Counted from the stretch's first letter, positions 9,095 through 19,668 are shown. The stretch is DNA of 64,000 nt from Flavobacterium degerlachei (GCF_900106645.1 NZ_FNMV01000005.1:62001-126000); one strand, 5' to 3'. Numbers and translations are program-made. Notes: generated by a model from the letters alone, not told the origin.

Positions 9095-12000
9095 ATGATG
9101 AATAATAGAAATAATAAAGATAAAAACCCTGTAAAAAGGTTTAATAAAATTTCGATAGGACTAGCTTCTCCTGAATCTATCTTGAAAGAATCAAGAGGTG
9201 AAGTTTTGAAGCCAGAAACTATCAACTACAGAACTCACAAACCAGAACGTGATGGTCTTTTCTGCGAAAGAATTTTCGGTCCAGTAAAAGATTTTGAATG
9301 TGCTTGTGGTAAATACAAAAGAATCCGTTACAAAGGAATCATTTGTGACCGTTGTGGTGTTGAAGTAACTGAGAAAAAAGTACGTAGAGATAGAGTAGGT
9401 CACATCAACCTTGTTGTGCCAATTGCTCATATCTGGTATTTCCGTTCTCTTCCAAATAAAATTGGATACATCCTAGGTCTTCCATCTAAGAAATTAGATA
9501 TGATCATCTACTACGAAAGATACGTAGTAATCCAAGCTGGTATCGCCAAAAATGGTGAAGGTGAATCAGTACAAAGATTAGATTTCTTAACTGAAGAAGA
9601 ATATTTGAATATCTTAGATACTCTTCCTGCAGACAATCAATATCTTGATGATTTCGATCCTAATAAATTTGTTGCCAAAATGGGAGCAGAATGTATTATG
9701 GATTTATTGGCAAGAATTGATCTTGACGTATTGTCTTATGAATTAAGACATAAAGCAAACAATGAAACGTCTAAACAACGTAAAACTGAAGCATTAAAAA
9801 GATTACAGGTTGTTGAGTCTTTCCGTGAGTCTAACTTGAACCGTGAGAATCGTCCTGAATGGATGATTATGAAAGTGGTACCAGTTATACCGCCGGAATT
9901 ACGTCCTCTTGTGCCTCTTGATGGTGGTCGTTTTGCAACTTCAGATTTAAATGACTTATACCGTCGTGTAATCATCCGTAATAACCGTTTGAAAAGATTA
10001 ATGGAGATTAAAGCTCCAGAAGTTATCTTGAGAAACGAAAAACGTATGTTGCAAGAATCTGTAGATTCATTATTTGATAATACAAGAAAAGCATCTGCTG
10101 TTAAAACAGAATCAAACAGACCATTAAAATCATTATCTGATTCCCTAAAAGGTAAGCAAGGACGTTTCCGTCAAAACTTACTTGGAAAACGTGTGGATTA
10201 TTCTGCTCGTTCGGTAATTGTTGTTGGACCTGAATTGAAATTGTTCGAATGTGGTATCCCTAAAGATATGGCAGCTGAACTTTACAAGCCTTTCGTTATC
10301 CGTAAATTGATAGAAAGAGGAATTGTGAAAACGGTTAAATCAGCCAAAAAAATAATAGACAAAAAAGAGCCTGTAGTTTGGGATATTCTTGAGAACGTAA
10401 TTAAGGGTCACCCTATATTACTGAATCGTGCGCCTACTTTGCACAGACTTGGTATACAAGCATTCCAACCAAAATTAATTGAAGGAAAAGCAATCCAATT
10501 GCACCCTTTAGTTTGTACTGCATTTAATGCGGATTTTGATGGGGATCAAATGGCAGTTCACTTACCATTAGGACCAGAAGCTATTCTTGAAGCACAATTA
10601 TTAATGTTGGCTTCTCATAATATTCTGAATCCTGCAAATGGTGCGCCAATTACAGTACCTTCTCAGGATATGGTCTTGGGTCTATATTATATGACCAAAG
10701 AAAGATTGTCTACTCCAGAAAAGAAAATTTTAGGTCAAGATTTGACTTTCTACTCTGCTGAAGAAGTAAATATTGCATTAAACGAAGGAAGATTAGAATT
10801 GAATGCTAGAGTGAGAATTAGAGCAAAAGATTTTAATGACGCCGGAGAATTAGTATTCAAAATTATTCAAACTACTGCTGGGCGTGTTATTTTTAACGAA
10901 GTAGTTCCAGAAGCAGCAGGTTATATCAATGATGTATTAACTAAGAAAAATCTTAGAGATATTATTGGACATGTATTAAATTCAACTAGTGTACCTGAAA
11001 CGGCTGCCTTCTTGGATAACATGAAAGATATGGGGTACAAATTTGCCTTTAGAGGAGGATTATCATTCTCATTGGGTGATATTAGAATTCCAGAGCAAAA
11101 ACCAAAATTAATTGCAGATGCTAGAGAGCAAGTTGAAGGTATCTCTGCTAATTATAACATGGGTCTTATTACTAATAACGAACGTTACAACCAAGTTATT
11201 GATGTATGGACTTCTGCAAATGCTCAATTGACAGAATTAGCAATGAAAAACATTAGAGAAGACCAACAAGGTTTCAACTCGGTGTATATGATGCTTGATT
11301 CTGGAGCAAGGGGTTCCAAAGAACAAATTCGTCAGTTAACTGGTATGCGTGGTTTGATGGCTAAGCCTAAAAAATCTACTGCTGGTGGTGGTGAAATTAT
11401 TGAAAACCCGATTCTTTCTAACTTTAAGGAAGGTCTTTCGATTCTTGAGTACTTTATCTCTACTCACGGTGCGCGTAAAGGTCTTGCGGATACTGCCTTG
11501 AAAACGGCGGATGCAGGATATTTAACAAGAAGACTGCATGATGTTTCTCAAGATGTTATTGTTAACATCGAAGATTGTGGAACATTAAGAGGTGTTGAAG
11601 TATCAGCATTGAAGAAAAATGAAGAAATTGTTGAGTCATTAGGTGAAAGAATTTTAGGACGTGTTGCATTGCAAGACGTAATTAATCCTTTAACTAATGA
11701 AGTGTTAATCAAATCTGGACTTCAAATCACTGAGGCAATTATGAAACAAATTGAAGCTTCTCCTATTGAGAGAGTGGAAGTTCGTTCACCATTGACTTGT
11801 GAAGCGTTGAAAGGTATTTGTGCTAAATGTTACGGTCGTAACTTAGCCACTGGTAAAATGACACAAAGAGGTGAAGCAGTTGGTGTAATTGCAGCACAAT
11901 CTATTGGAGAACCAGGTACACAGTTAACATTGCGTACTTTCCACGTTGGAGGGGTAGCGGGTGGTATTTCTGAGGAATCTAGCATCATCACTAAATTTGA

Positions 12001-13402
12001 TGGTAAGCTTGAAATCGAAGATTTAAAAACTGTTAAAGGAGAAGATAACGATGGAAACGCTGTTGATATTGTTGTTTCTCGTTCAACTGAATTGAAATTA
12101 ATAGATGCTAAAACTGGTATCCTATTAAATACACATAATATTCCTTACGGTTCAAGTATTTTTGTAAAAGACGGTCAGTCAGTTGCAAAAGGAGATGTAA
12201 TCTGTAAATGGGATCCATATAATGGAGTTATTGTTTCTGAGTTTACTGGAAAAATTGCTTACGAAGAATTAGAGCAAGGTCAATCGTACATGGTTGAAAT
12301 TGATGAGCAAACTGGTTTCCAAGAAAAAGTAATTTCTGAGTCTAGAGCTAAAAAATTAATTCCAACTTTATTGGTTTACGGTAAAGACAATGAATTGATT
12401 CGTTCTTACAACTTACCAGTTGGAGCCCACTTAATGGTTGAAAACGGTGAGAAAATTAAGGCAGGTAAAGTATTGGTGAAAATTCCACGTCGTTCTTCTA
12501 AATCAGGAGATATTACAGGAGGTTTACCAAGAATTACTGAACTTTTAGAAGCTCGTAATCCTTCAAACCCAGCTGTAGTTTCAGAAATCGATGGTGTTGT
12601 TTCTTTTGGAAAAATCAAAAGAGGTAACCGTGAGATTATTATTGAATCTAAATTTGGTGAGGTTAAGAAATACTTAGTTAAACTTTCAAGTCAAATTCTT
12701 GTACAAGAGAATGACTTCGTAAGAGCTGGTGTTCCTTTGTCTGATGGAGCAATTACTCCAGAAGATATCTTAAGAATTAAAGGACCTGCTGCTGTTCAAC
12801 AGTACTTGGTTAATGAAATTCAAGAAGTATACCGTTTGCAAGGGGTAAAAATTAATGACAAGCACTTTGAAGTAGTAATACGTCAAATGATGCGTAAAGT
12901 AAGAGTACAAGATCCAGGGGATACATTATTCCTAGAAGATCAATTGATTCATACCAAAGATTTTATCTTCCAAAATGATAAACTTTATGGAATGAAAGTA
13001 ATTGAAGACGCTGGTGATTCTGCTAACTTAAAAGAAGGTCAAATTATCTCGCCTCGTGAGTTGCGTGATGAAAACTCTCTTTTGAAACGTACGGATAAAA
13101 ATATCGTTGTGGCTCGTGATGTTATCACTGCAACTGGAACTCCTGTATTACAAGGAATTACAAGAGCATCGCTACAAACGAAATCATTTATTTCGGCTGC
13201 CTCTTTCCAAGAGACTACTAAAGTATTGAACGAAGCTGCTGTTGCAGGTAAAATCGATTACTTAGAAGGATTGAAAGAAAATGTAATTGTTGGACATAGA
13301 ATTCCTGCCGGTACAGGTATGAGAGAATATGATCACACGATTGTAGGTTCAAAAGAAGATTATAATGATATGATGGCTAATAAAGAAGAATATATCTATT
13401 AA
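9095..13402 (+). CDS. rpoC: DNA-directed RNA polymerase subunit beta'
   Basis: RpoC is the other large catalytic subunit of RNA polymerase. The 1435-residue product has the N-terminal zinc site CACGKYKR...CDRCGVEV, the catalytic [12 protein letters not shown] loop that holds the active-site magnesium, and a second cysteine cluster [14 protein letters not shown]. The trigger-loop and bridge-helix region has [18 protein letters not shown] 9095 and ATG 9098 are both possible starts. The DUF3467 gene begins four bases after the stop. Confidence 0.99.
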   Translation: MMNNRNNKDKNPVKRFNKISIGLASPESILKESRGEVLKPETINYRTHKPERDGLFCERIFGPVKDFECACGKYKRIRYKGIICDRCGVEVTEKKVRRDRVGHINLVVPIAHIWYFRSLPNKIGYILGLPSKKLDMIIYYERYVVIQAGIAKNGEGESVQRLDFLTEEEYLNILDTLPADNQYLDDFDPNKFVAKMGAECIMDLLARIDLDVLSYELRHKANNETSKQRKTEALKRLQVVESFRESNLNRENRPEWMIMKVVPVIPPELRPLVPLDGGRFATSDLNDLYRRVIIRNNRLKRLMEIKAPEVILRNEKRMLQESVDSLFDNTRKASAVKTESNRPLKSLSDSLKGKQGRFRQNLLGKRVDYSARSVIVVGPELKLFECGIPKDMAAELYKPFVIRKLIERGIVKTVKSAKKIIDKKEPVVWDILENVIKGHPILLNRAPTLHRLGIQAFQPKLIEGKAIQLHPLVCTAFNADFDGDQMAVHLPLGPEAILEAQLLMLASHNILNPANGAPITVPSQDMVLGLYYMTKERLSTPEKKILGQDLTFYSAEEVNIALNEGRLELNARVRIRAKDFNDAGELVFKIIQTTAGRVIFNEVVPEAAGYINDVLTKKNLRDIIGHVLNSTSVPETAAFLDNMKDMGYKFAFRGGLSFSLGDIRIPEQKPKLIADAREQVEGISANYNMGLITNNERYNQVIDVWTSANAQLTELAMKNIREDQQGFNSVYMMLDSGARGSKEQIRQLTGMRGLMAKPKKSTAGGGEIIENPILSNFKEGLSILEYFISTHGARKGLADTALKTADAGYLTRRLHDVSQDVIVNIEDCGTLRGVEVSALKKNEEIVESLGERILGRVALQDVINPLTNEVLIKSGLQITEAIMKQIEASPIERVEVRSPLTCEALKGICAKCYGRNLATGKMTQRGEAVGVIAAQSIGEPGTQLTLRTFHVGGVAGGISEESSIITKFDGKLEIEDLKTVKGEDNDGNAVDIVVSRSTELKLIDAKTGILLNTHNIPYGSSIFVKDGQSVAKGDVICKWDPYNGVIVSEFTGKIAYEELEQGQSYMVEIDEQTGFQEKVISESRAKKLIPTLLVYGKDNELIRSYNLPVGAHLMVENGEKIKAGKVLVKIPRRSSKSGDITGGLPRITELLEARNPSNPAVVSEIDGVVSFGKIKRGNREIIIESKFGEVKKYLVKLSSQILVQENDFVRAGVPLSDGAITPEDILRIKGPAAVQQYLVNEIQEVYRLQGVKINDKHFEVVIRQMMRKVRVQDPGDTLFLEDQLIHTKDFIFQNDKLYGMKVIEDAGDSANLKEGQIISPRELRDENSLLKRTDKNIVVARDVITATGTPVLQGITRASLQTKSFISAASFQETTKVLNEAAVAGKIDYLEGLKENVIVGHRIPAGTGMREYDHTIVGSKEDYNDMMANKEEYIY

Positions 13403-13405
13403 AGT

Positions 13406-13714
13406 ATGAGTAACTCAAATCAACAAGATCAAATTAATATAGAATTGGATGAAAAAACAGCTGAAGGAATTTATTCTAATTTGGCTATAATCAATCATTC
13501 CTCTTCAGAGTTTGTTCTAGATTTTGTAAGTATCATGCCTGGTATTCCCAAGGCCAAAGTAAAATCAAGAATTGTCTTGACACCGCAACACGCCAAAAGA
13601 TTGTTAAAAGCAATAGGAGAAAATATTCACCGTTTTGAACTCGCTCATGGCGAAATTAAGGACACTGAACAACCTCCAATTCCACTTAACTTTGGTCCTG
13701 CAGGACAAGCATAA
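13406..13714 (+). CDS. DUF3467 family protein cotranscribed with rpoC
   Basis: This is a small acidic 102-residue protein, recognised as DUF3467 from QINIELDEKTAEGIYSNLA near the start, the SSSEFVLDFVSIMPG strand region and VLTPQHAKRLLKAIGENI. It has no signal peptide or membrane span, so it is probably cytoplasmic. The start is four bases after the rpoC stop, which argues for translational coupling, and a terminator follows at 13727. Function is unknown. Its placement suggests a link to RNA polymerase, but that is inference. Confidence 0.9.
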   Translation: MSNSNQQDQINIELDEKTAEGIYSNLAIINHSSSEFVLDFVSIMPGIPKAKVKSRIVLTPQHAKRLLKAIGENIHRFELAHGEIKDTEQPPIPLNFGPAGQA

Positions 13715-13726
13715 TTTTATAGAAAA

Positions 13727-13756
13727 GGCTCCATATTTATATGGAGCTTTTTTGTT
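13727..13756 (+). terminator. terminator of the rpoBC-DUF3467 transcript
   Basis: GCTCCATA and TATGGAGC form an eight-pair stem with extending A/T pairs, followed by TTTTTTGTTTT. It is placed 12 bases after the DUF3467 stop and marks the end of the long ribosomal/polymerase block. Confidence 0.88.
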
Positions 13757-13929
13757 TTCATTAAGTTGGTAATAATTTTACAAATAGCGTTTTTTGCCGT
13801 GTGTTTGATAATCATTTAATTAACCAAGGGTAATTGTTTGGAAACCTCTATGTTTATTGGTGTATTTTGTAGCTAAACGAGTTTTATGGTTGTTCATCGG
13901 AAATATTTTTAGACAACGTATTGATGCAG

Positions 13930-13937
13930 TACTTTTG
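13930..13937 (+). promoter_or_regulatory. Bacteroidota -7 box TACTTTTG
   Basis: TACTTTTG matches the TAnnTTTG consensus of the Bacteroidota housekeeping sigma factor. A T-rich stretch about 19-25 bases upstream stands where the -33 TTG would be, but no exact TTG is there. The 116-residue secreted protein gene starts 50 bases downstream, which supports that gene being real. Confidence 0.6.
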
Positions 13938-13987
13938 TCAAAGTATTAGAGATTTAAATTTATCTCTTTCCAAAAACCAAAAACCTT

Positions 13988-14338
13988 ATGAATAATTTTT
14001 CTAAACAAAACGACTTTAAAAAATCAGTATCCATTTTTACAATGTTTATTTTTATTTTATTATCTAATGTTTCAGCTTTTAGTCAAACTTCAGAAAATAA
14101 CGCAATTACTGTAAATGCAACTGATATTACTACTGTAGTAAAGGGAGAAAATAAGTCAACTACAAATATGGACTTTGTTCTTTGGTTCATGGGTTCAAAA
14201 CAAGATCCTAATAGTACAATTTCAACTGAAGGAATTAATACAAAGAAAAAAGTAATGACTTCAGGATTAGCTCCAAATCGTTTGCTTATCAAAGCGTTTT
14301 TGAAGAAAGCTGTTAATTTTGAAAGTGCTTTAGCTTAA
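13988..14338 (+). CDS. small secreted protein of unknown function
   Basis: The 116-residue product has a Sec signal peptide (lysines at 12-13, hydrophobic FTMFIFILLSNVSAFS, likely cut before QTSENN). The mature part has a central NMDFVLWFMGSKQDPN segment and a C-terminal basic helix APNRLLIKAFLKKAVNFE. I do not recognise a named domain. A TAnnTTTG box 50 bases upstream and a bidirectional terminator just downstream make it an independent single-gene unit. It is probably a flavobacterial family exported to the periplasm. Confidence 0.75.
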   Translation: MNNFSKQNDFKKSVSIFTMFIFILLSNVSAFSQTSENNAITVNATDITTVVKGENKSTTNMDFVLWFMGSKQDPNSTISTEGINTKKKVMTSGLAPNRLLIKAFLKKAVNFESALA

Positions 14339-14362
14339 ATAAAACTAATCTGTAATGGATAA

Positions 14363-14398
14363 AAAAAAAACGCTGATTTAATAATCAGCGTTTTTTTT
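14363..14398. terminator. bidirectional terminator between convergent genes
   Basis: AACGCTGATT and AATCAGCGTT form a perfect stem with an A-run on the left and a T-run on the right. It can end both the plus-strand secreted-protein gene and the minus-strand prfC gene. Confidence 0.88.
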
Positions 14399-14420
14399 AT
14401 GCATTGTTTTTTTTGACTAT

Positions 14421-16010
14421 TTAATCAAACTCTGATGTGAAAAATAATTTCACACTTGGGTATTTATTTTGTGTCATTTGAATAGTAAAATCCGAATCGG
14501 CAAGGAATACTAATTGACCATATTTATCGTGGGCTAAGAACTTTTGTTTGATTCTTTTAAATTCTTTAAACTCATTGTTTTTAGCATCATCTGGTTTTAC
14601 CCAGCACGCTTTATGTACAGGGAAGTTTTCATAAGTACATTTAGCTCCGTATTCGTGCTCTAAACGATATTGGATTACTTCGTACTGAAGTGCACCAACT
14701 GTTCCAATGATTTTTCTATTATTCATTTCCAAGGTAAATAATTGGGCAACACCCTCGTCCATCAATTGGTCAATACCTTTGTCAAGCTGTTTTGCTTTCA
14801 TTGGGTCAGCATTATTGATGTATCTAAAGTGCTCTGGAGAGAAACTTGGAATACCTTTAAAGCTCATGATTTCTCCTTCAGTTAATGTGTCTCCAATTTT
14901 AAAGTTCCCTGTGTCATGAAGACCTACAATATCTCCAGGGTAAGAAATATCCACTATTTCTTTTTTCTCAGCAAAAAATGCATTTGGACTTGAGAATTTT
15001 AAATTCTTTTTTTGACGGACATGATAGTACGGTTTGTTTCTTTCAAAAGTTCCTGAAACAATTTTTATAAATGCCAATCTATCTCTGTGTTTAGGATCCA
15101 TATTAGCGTGGATTTTAAACACAAAACCTGTCATTTTTTCTTCAGTAGGATCAACAAGTCTAGTTTCTGATTCTTTTGGTCTTGGCGATGGTGCAATAGC
15201 AACAAAGCAGTCCAATAGTTCGCGTACTCCAAAATTGTTTAATGCCGAACCAAAAAATACAGGTTGTAATTTTCCATCTAAATAATCTTGACGATCAAAT
15301 TTAGGGTAAACTTCATCAATCAATTCTAGCTCTTCCCTTAGTGTGTCGGCGGGTTTTTGCCCAATTATTTTTTCTAGTTCAGGATTTTGTACATCCGAAA
15401 AAGCAATAGTTTCTTCAATGTTCTTACGGTTGTCACCACTAAATAGATTAATGTTTTTCTCCCATAAATTATAAATACCCTGAAAGTCGTAACCCATTCC
15501 TATCGGGAAACTAAGAGGAGTAACAGTTAAGCCTAGCTTTTGCTCCACTTCATCCATTAAGTCAAATGCATCTTTTCCTTCACGGTCCATTTTGTTTATA
15601 AAAATGATGATAGGGATTTTACGCATTCTACAAACAGCAACTAATTTCTCTGTCTGTTCCTCGACTCCTTTGGCAACATCAATAACTACAATGACACTGT
15701 CAACAGCTGTTAAAGTTCTAAAGGTATCTTCTGCAAAATCCTTGTGACCGGGAGTATCAAGGATATTTATTTTTTTTTCTTTGTAATTAAAAGCTAAAAC
15801 GGAGGTAGAAACAGAGATTCCTCTCTGACGTTCGATTTCCATGAAATCACTCGTGGCTCCTTTTTTGATTTTATTGTTTTTTACAGCACCTGCTTCTTGA
15901 ATTGCACCACCAAAAAGGAGGAGTTTTTCTGTAAGTGTTGTTTTACCTGCATCGGGATGCGAGATAATTCCGAATGTTCTTCTTCGTTGTATTTCTGTTA
16001 GAAAGCTCAT
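14421..16010 (-). CDS. prfC: peptide chain release factor 3
   Basis: RF3 is the GTPase that recycles RF1/RF2 from the ribosome after termination. The 529-residue product matches the family length. It has the P-loop ISHPDAGKTTLTEKLL near residues 16-31, switch II LDTPGHKDF, and NKMDREGKDAFDL. The RF3-specific C-terminal domain includes MDEGVAQLF and VGALQYEVIQYRLEHEY. EF-G is excluded by the length and these C-terminal motifs. A -7 box lies 20 bases upstream. Confidence 0.97.
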   Translation of the reverse strand: MSFLTEIQRRRTFGIISHPDAGKTTLTEKLLLFGGAIQEAGAVKNNKIKKGATSDFMEIERQRGISVSTSVLAFNYKEKKINILDTPGHKDFAEDTFRTLTAVDSVIVVIDVAKGVEEQTEKLVAVCRMRKIPIIIFINKMDREGKDAFDLMDEVEQKLGLTVTPLSFPIGMGYDFQGIYNLWEKNINLFSGDNRKNIEETIAFSDVQNPELEKIIGQKPADTLREELELIDEVYPKFDRQDYLDGKLQPVFFGSALNNFGVRELLDCFVAIAPSPRPKESETRLVDPTEEKMTGFVFKIHANMDPKHRDRLAFIKIVSGTFERNKPYYHVRQKKNLKFSSPNAFFAEKKEIVDISYPGDIVGLHDTGNFKIGDTLTEGEIMSFKGIPSFSPEHFRYINNADPMKAKQLDKGIDQLMDEGVAQLFTLEMNNRKIIGTVGALQYEVIQYRLEHEYGAKCTYENFPVHKACWVKPDDAKNNEFKEFKRIKQKFLAHDKYGQLVFLADSDFTIQMTQNKYPSVKLFFTSEFD

Positions 16011-16029
16011 GTGTCGTATAAATAGTTTG

Positions 16030-16037
16030 CAAAAGTA
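16030..16037 (-). promoter_or_regulatory. -7 box for prfC
   Basis: The plus strand reads CAAAAGTA, that is TACTTTTG on the minus strand, an exact TAnnTTTG match. It is about 20 bases before the prfC ATG, so the leader would be about a dozen bases. No clear -33 TTG is seen at the expected distance. Confidence 0.55.
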
Positions 16038-16055
16038 CTATTTATAAATGCGAAT

Positions 16056-16093
16056 AAAAAAAAATGAGGCGGTCTTTTAGGACTGCCTCATTT
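16056..16093 (-). terminator. terminator of the alpha-amylase gene
   Basis: On the minus strand a 13-pair stem (AAATGAGGCGGTC with GACTGCCTCATTT, one G-T) is followed by a run of T (A-run at 16056-16064). It lies 21 bases after the amylase stop and just upstream of the prfC promoter. Confidence 0.82.
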
Positions 16094-16113
16094 ATAATAA
16101 AATTTTAATCTCT

Positions 16114-17553
16114 CTACATATTAATTGACCATACTGAATAGCTGTTTGGTGGACTTTGGATTTTTACCCAGGTGTCTCCTTGAGTTGTAGGTATCCAAGT
16201 AGAATTGCCAGTGAAATCCTTTATTTGTGCATTGGTCCAGTTTGTAGGAACCCATCTTTCTTGCCAAGTAGAAGAATTGTTTATATAAACGACTAAACCA
16301 GGGTTTCCATTATAGCCATTTCTTCGAGCAATATACTCGTCATTGTCAGCGTATAATATCGATGTAGTTCCTGTCGCTTTATTATTATGTATCCAAATAA
16401 GGTTGTCCATTTTAGCTTTGTTTAACCATTCTTCGTAATCTCTATAGAAGATTGTTGGGTATCCTTCATGTGTTAAGATATAGGCGTACGCCAATTGTTT
16501 ATTATATATTTCATCTGTGTCATGATTGGTTACGAAAGTAACAGCTTTGTATGGATTTCTTTTCCACATCATATCCTCATTCAGAAGATTAAGGTTGTTT
16601 CCGTCAAAGGCATCATTCATTTTGTAATAGCAAGCGAAATCAAATACAGAACTATTGGCATTATTGGCCCACCATTCTAATGTGTTTACATTTGAATCCC
16701 AATATTCTCCAACTGAGAATCCACCTACGCTCGCATTCCAGTCTTTTACTACCCACGGTCCAAAGCCTTTTACATAGTCAAATCTCCAACCGTCAAATTT
16801 CATTGTGTTTTTATAATATTTTCCCACACCATCAGTGCGTAACCAAAGCCAGTTTTGCACGTTAGGAGCTACATGGGCTAAGTCAGGAAAACCTCCAAAA
16901 GCTCCTTCGTCATTACTTCCATATGCATTTTTATAAAAGTCAGCGCTTGTTCTTGGGAATTTACCTGAAGCAACGCCAGTAAAATTAGTGTAGGTTTGAG
17001 TTCCTGTAAACGGGTTGCTTTCTAATTGTCCACCACTATTGTGATTTAGTACCATGTCAGCATAGACTTGTATATTTTCAGTATGCGCTTTAGTAATTAA
17101 GTTAACCAATTCGGTTTTGGAACCAAAGCGAGTTTCTACTGTTCCATTTTGGTTGTAATTTCCAAAATCAAAATAATCAGTAGGGTCATATCCCATAGAG
17201 TAAGGACCGTTTTGTGCTTTTGATACCGGCGGTAACCATATTGATCCGATTCCTGCATTAGACCATGCTGTTACTTTTGTACTCAAAGTATTCCACCAGT
17301 TTCCGCCAGCGGGGACGTCCCAATAGAACGCCTGCATCATAACTCCTCCTCCGGGATTTGCAACATATTTCCCTGTAGTTGAAGTTGTTTTTCCTGTACT
17401 GAAAGGATGTCCATCGTGATGGGTGACATCTATGACTTTAAATTGTGAAGCAGCATCAGCAGAATTTGTTATTGGCTCGTCGTTTGAGTTACACGAATAG
17501 AAGCCAACTAATAAGGCAGATAATAGGTAGATTTTTAAATTTAATTTTTTCAT
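16114..17553 (-). CDS. GH13 alpha-amylase, surface lipoprotein, Thermococcales-like
   Basis: This enzyme hydrolyses alpha-1,4 bonds of starch or glycogen outside the cell. The 479-residue product has a lipoprotein signal with C21 followed by acidic residues (CNSNDEP), as in Bacteroidota surface lipoproteins. All four GH13 regions are present: DMVLNHN (166-172), GWRFDYVKG with nucleophile D259, VGEYWD with acid/base E283, and VTNHDT with D345. Segments such as GPYSMGYDPTDYFDFG, GTVETRFGSK and PTIFYRDYEEWLN closely resemble, from memory, Pyrococcus/Thermococcus GH13_7 amylases. It stands alone, with its own terminator and no adjacent SusCD. Confidence 0.93.
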   Translation of the reverse strand: MKKLNLKIYLLSALLVGFYSCNSNDEPITNSADAASQFKVIDVTHHDGHPFSTGKTTSTTGKYVANPGGGVMMQAFYWDVPAGGNWWNTLSTKVTAWSNAGIGSIWLPPVSKAQNGPYSMGYDPTDYFDFGNYNQNGTVETRFGSKTELVNLITKAHTENIQVYADMVLNHNSGGQLESNPFTGTQTYTNFTGVASGKFPRTSADFYKNAYGSNDEGAFGGFPDLAHVAPNVQNWLWLRTDGVGKYYKNTMKFDGWRFDYVKGFGPWVVKDWNASVGGFSVGEYWDSNVNTLEWWANNANSSVFDFACYYKMNDAFDGNNLNLLNEDMMWKRNPYKAVTFVTNHDTDEIYNKQLAYAYILTHEGYPTIFYRDYEEWLNKAKMDNLIWIHNNKATGTTSILYADNDEYIARRNGYNGNPGLVVYINNSSTWQERWVPTNWTNAQIKDFTGNSTWIPTTQGDTWVKIQSPPNSYSVWSINM

Positions 17554-18185
17554 GAAATGGTTGATTTGGGTTAGTTAATATTTTTGGAAATAAGTGGTAT
17601 TTTATTTTAAATAGTATTGTTTTTAATTGTTGACTATATCGTTATGTTTACTCTTGTTTTATTGCGAAATACGTTTTAAAACAATAGTTTTTCTGTGAAT
17701 AATGCTTTTCAGGCGTTGCTAATGTATGTAAATTTTCGAGTCTAATACTTCGTGTGTTTTTTATTATACGGCGAAAACGTTGTAGTGTTGACAACTTGTT
17801 GGTTATTTTGTTAAAAATGAATGGTTTGCTTCGTTTGTAACTTTGTGCTGGGAGTTTAAAAAAGAATTTATAAAAATTAACTTTGATACCTGAAGTCGAT
17901 TTTCAAAATATAATGCCGCTTTTTTATTTGGAAAGCTTACAATCAGAAGTTGTTAGCTAACGGAAATGTTAGCATGAATCGTGGAAAAGGGAGAATTAAC
18001 AAAAGCGCTGATAATTTTTTGTTAATACTACTATGGAAACTTGTATTATGTAATTGAATTGTTATTTTTGTTCGCTTGAACCATGAGAAAAGTTTGTAGG
18101 AACATTTTTATTTCAGGACGCTTATGGTGTATATTTGGCTGATGCATCAGGTCTATGTAAATGAAGTCATTGCGGGTTAGAGAAA
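17554..18185. other. 632-base divergent intergenic region
   Basis: This gap lies between the minus-strand amylase and the plus-strand SurA-like gene. I find no convincing ORF. It holds a TAACTTTG box at 17838-17845 without a good -33 element, a small hairpin GCTAAC/GTTAGC at 17956-17973, and a full promoter at 18041-18070. No minus-strand TAnnTTTG box was found for the amylase, so its promoter or operator is not identified. Confidence 0.5.
18041..18070 (+). promoter_or_regulatory. promoter TTG-N19-TATTTTTG for the SurA-like gene
   Basis: TTG at 18041-18043 and TATTTTTG at 18063-18070 match the Bacteroidota -33/-7 pair with a 19-base spacer. Transcription would start near 18077, giving a leader of about 140-165 bases before the surA-like start. 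Confidence 0.6.
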
Positions 18186-18239
18186 ATGTTACTTACAATA
18201 AAATATAAATATCAAATAATGCCTTTAAAAAAAATACAA

Positions 18240-19649
18240 ATGAAGTCCATAAATAGTAGAATTGCACTAATATTTTTTATTTTACTGTTTTCAAGTACCA
18301 TTACTAGAGCACAAGAAATTATTAAGGACACTGTGATTGCTCCGATTAAAAAAGTTCAATCCAACGAAAGACAAAAGATTGATGGTATCATTGCTACTGT
18401 AGGTGATTATATCATTTTAGATTCTGATATTGATAAGTCTTACTTGGAAATTTCAAGCCAAGGTGGTTCGATAAAGGATATTACTAGATGTCAAATGCTA
18501 GGGAAACTATTAGAGGACAAACTATATGCACACCAAGCTATTCAGGACAGTGTTAAGGTTACGGATGCTGAAGTGAAAGGGATGATGGAAGATAGGTTAA
18601 ACTATATGGTGGGCCAAATCGGTTCTATTGATAAAGTGATAAACTATTATAATAAAAGTTCAGAAGAAGAATTCAGAAGTTATTTCTTTGATATTTTGAA
18701 GGAGCAGAAATTAACTTCAGAAATGCAAAAAAAGATTATTGGAGAAGTTGAAATTACACCTGAAGAAGTTCGTAATTTTTTCAAAACAATACCAAAGGAA
18801 GAATTACCTGTTTTTGGGGCGGAAATGGAAGTGGCGCAAATTGTGGCGACACCTAAAGTTTCAGCTGCAGAAAAGCAAAAAGTAATTGATAGATTGAATG
18901 GATTCAAAAAAGAAATTCAAGAGGGTTCAAGTTTTGCGACCAAAGCTGTTTTGTATTCTCAGGATCCAGGTTCAAGATCGAATGGAGGTTTTTATAAAAT
19001 GAATAGAAAAACGGCCTTTGTTAAAGAATTTAAAGATGTAGCTTTCAGTTTGCAAGAAGGTGAGATTTCTGCACCTTTTGAAACGGATTTTGGGTTCCAT
19101 ATCATTTATGTTGAAAAAATCAAGGGTCAAGAGTTGGAATTACGTCATATATTATTGACGCCAACAGTAACGGAAGAATCTTTAAACGAAGCAAAGGAAA
19201 GAATAGCATTAATCAAAAAAAGAATTGAGGATAAGGAATTAACTTTTGAGGAAGCGGCAAGGAAATTTTCTGATGAAAAAGAAACTAGAACTAATGGAGG
19301 GGCTTTAATTAACCCAAAAACACAAGATACTCGTTTCGAATTGACAAAAATGGATCCTTCGCTTTATAGCCAAGTTTCTAATTTAAAAGATAATAATATT
19401 TCTCAGCCGGTTATTGATATGGATGAGCAGGGGAGAAAAAGCTATAAGTTAATTACAGTTACCAATAGAATAAATGAGCATACTGCTGATTATGCTACTG
19501 ATTATATTAAAATTAAGGAATTGGCATTAAAAGAAAAACAAATCAGAGCTATAGGAGAATGGTTTGATGAAAAAATAAAAGAAACCTACATTAAGATCCT
19601 TGGTGACTATAGAGATTGTGATTTTACTAACAATTGGGTGAAAAAATAA
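18240..19649 (+). CDS. SurA-like periplasmic peptidyl-prolyl isomerase/chaperone
   Basis: It likely assists folding of outer-membrane proteins in the periplasm. From ATG 18240 the product is 469 residues with a clean signal peptide (MKSINSR then a hydrophobic stretch, cut near TRA/QE). An N-terminal SurA-type helical domain (ATVGDYIILDSDIDKSYLE) is followed by two parvulin domains, one around PGSRSNGGFYKMNR and one around LRHILLTP...ETRTNGGALINP. In-frame starts at 18186 and 18219 would only lengthen the n-region. A hairpin separates it from the moxR gene. Confidence 0.92.
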   Translation: MKSINSRIALIFFILLFSSTITRAQEIIKDTVIAPIKKVQSNERQKIDGIIATVGDYIILDSDIDKSYLEISSQGGSIKDITRCQMLGKLLEDKLYAHQAIQDSVKVTDAEVKGMMEDRLNYMVGQIGSIDKVINYYNKSSEEEFRSYFFDILKEQKLTSEMQKKIIGEVEITPEEVRNFFKTIPKEELPVFGAEMEVAQIVATPKVSAAEKQKVIDRLNGFKKEIQEGSSFATKAVLYSQDPGSRSNGGFYKMNRKTAFVKEFKDVAFSLQEGEISAPFETDFGFHIIYVEKIKGQELELRHILLTPTVTEESLNEAKERIALIKKRIEDKELTFEEAARKFSDEKETRTNGGALINPKTQDTRFELTKMDPSLYSQVSNLKDNNISQPVIDMDEQGRKSYKLITVTNRINEHTADYATDYIKIKELALKEKQIRAIGEWFDEKIKETYIKILGDYRDCDFTNNWVKK

Positions 19650-19668
19650 TTTCTTTTAGAAAAATAAA

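Noticed and set aside
16114..17553. Alpha-amylase as part of the SusCD locus (a starch utilisation system)
   Set aside because: The SusCD genes lie 14 kb away with many core genes and terminators between, and the amylase has its own terminator. No regulatory link is visible.
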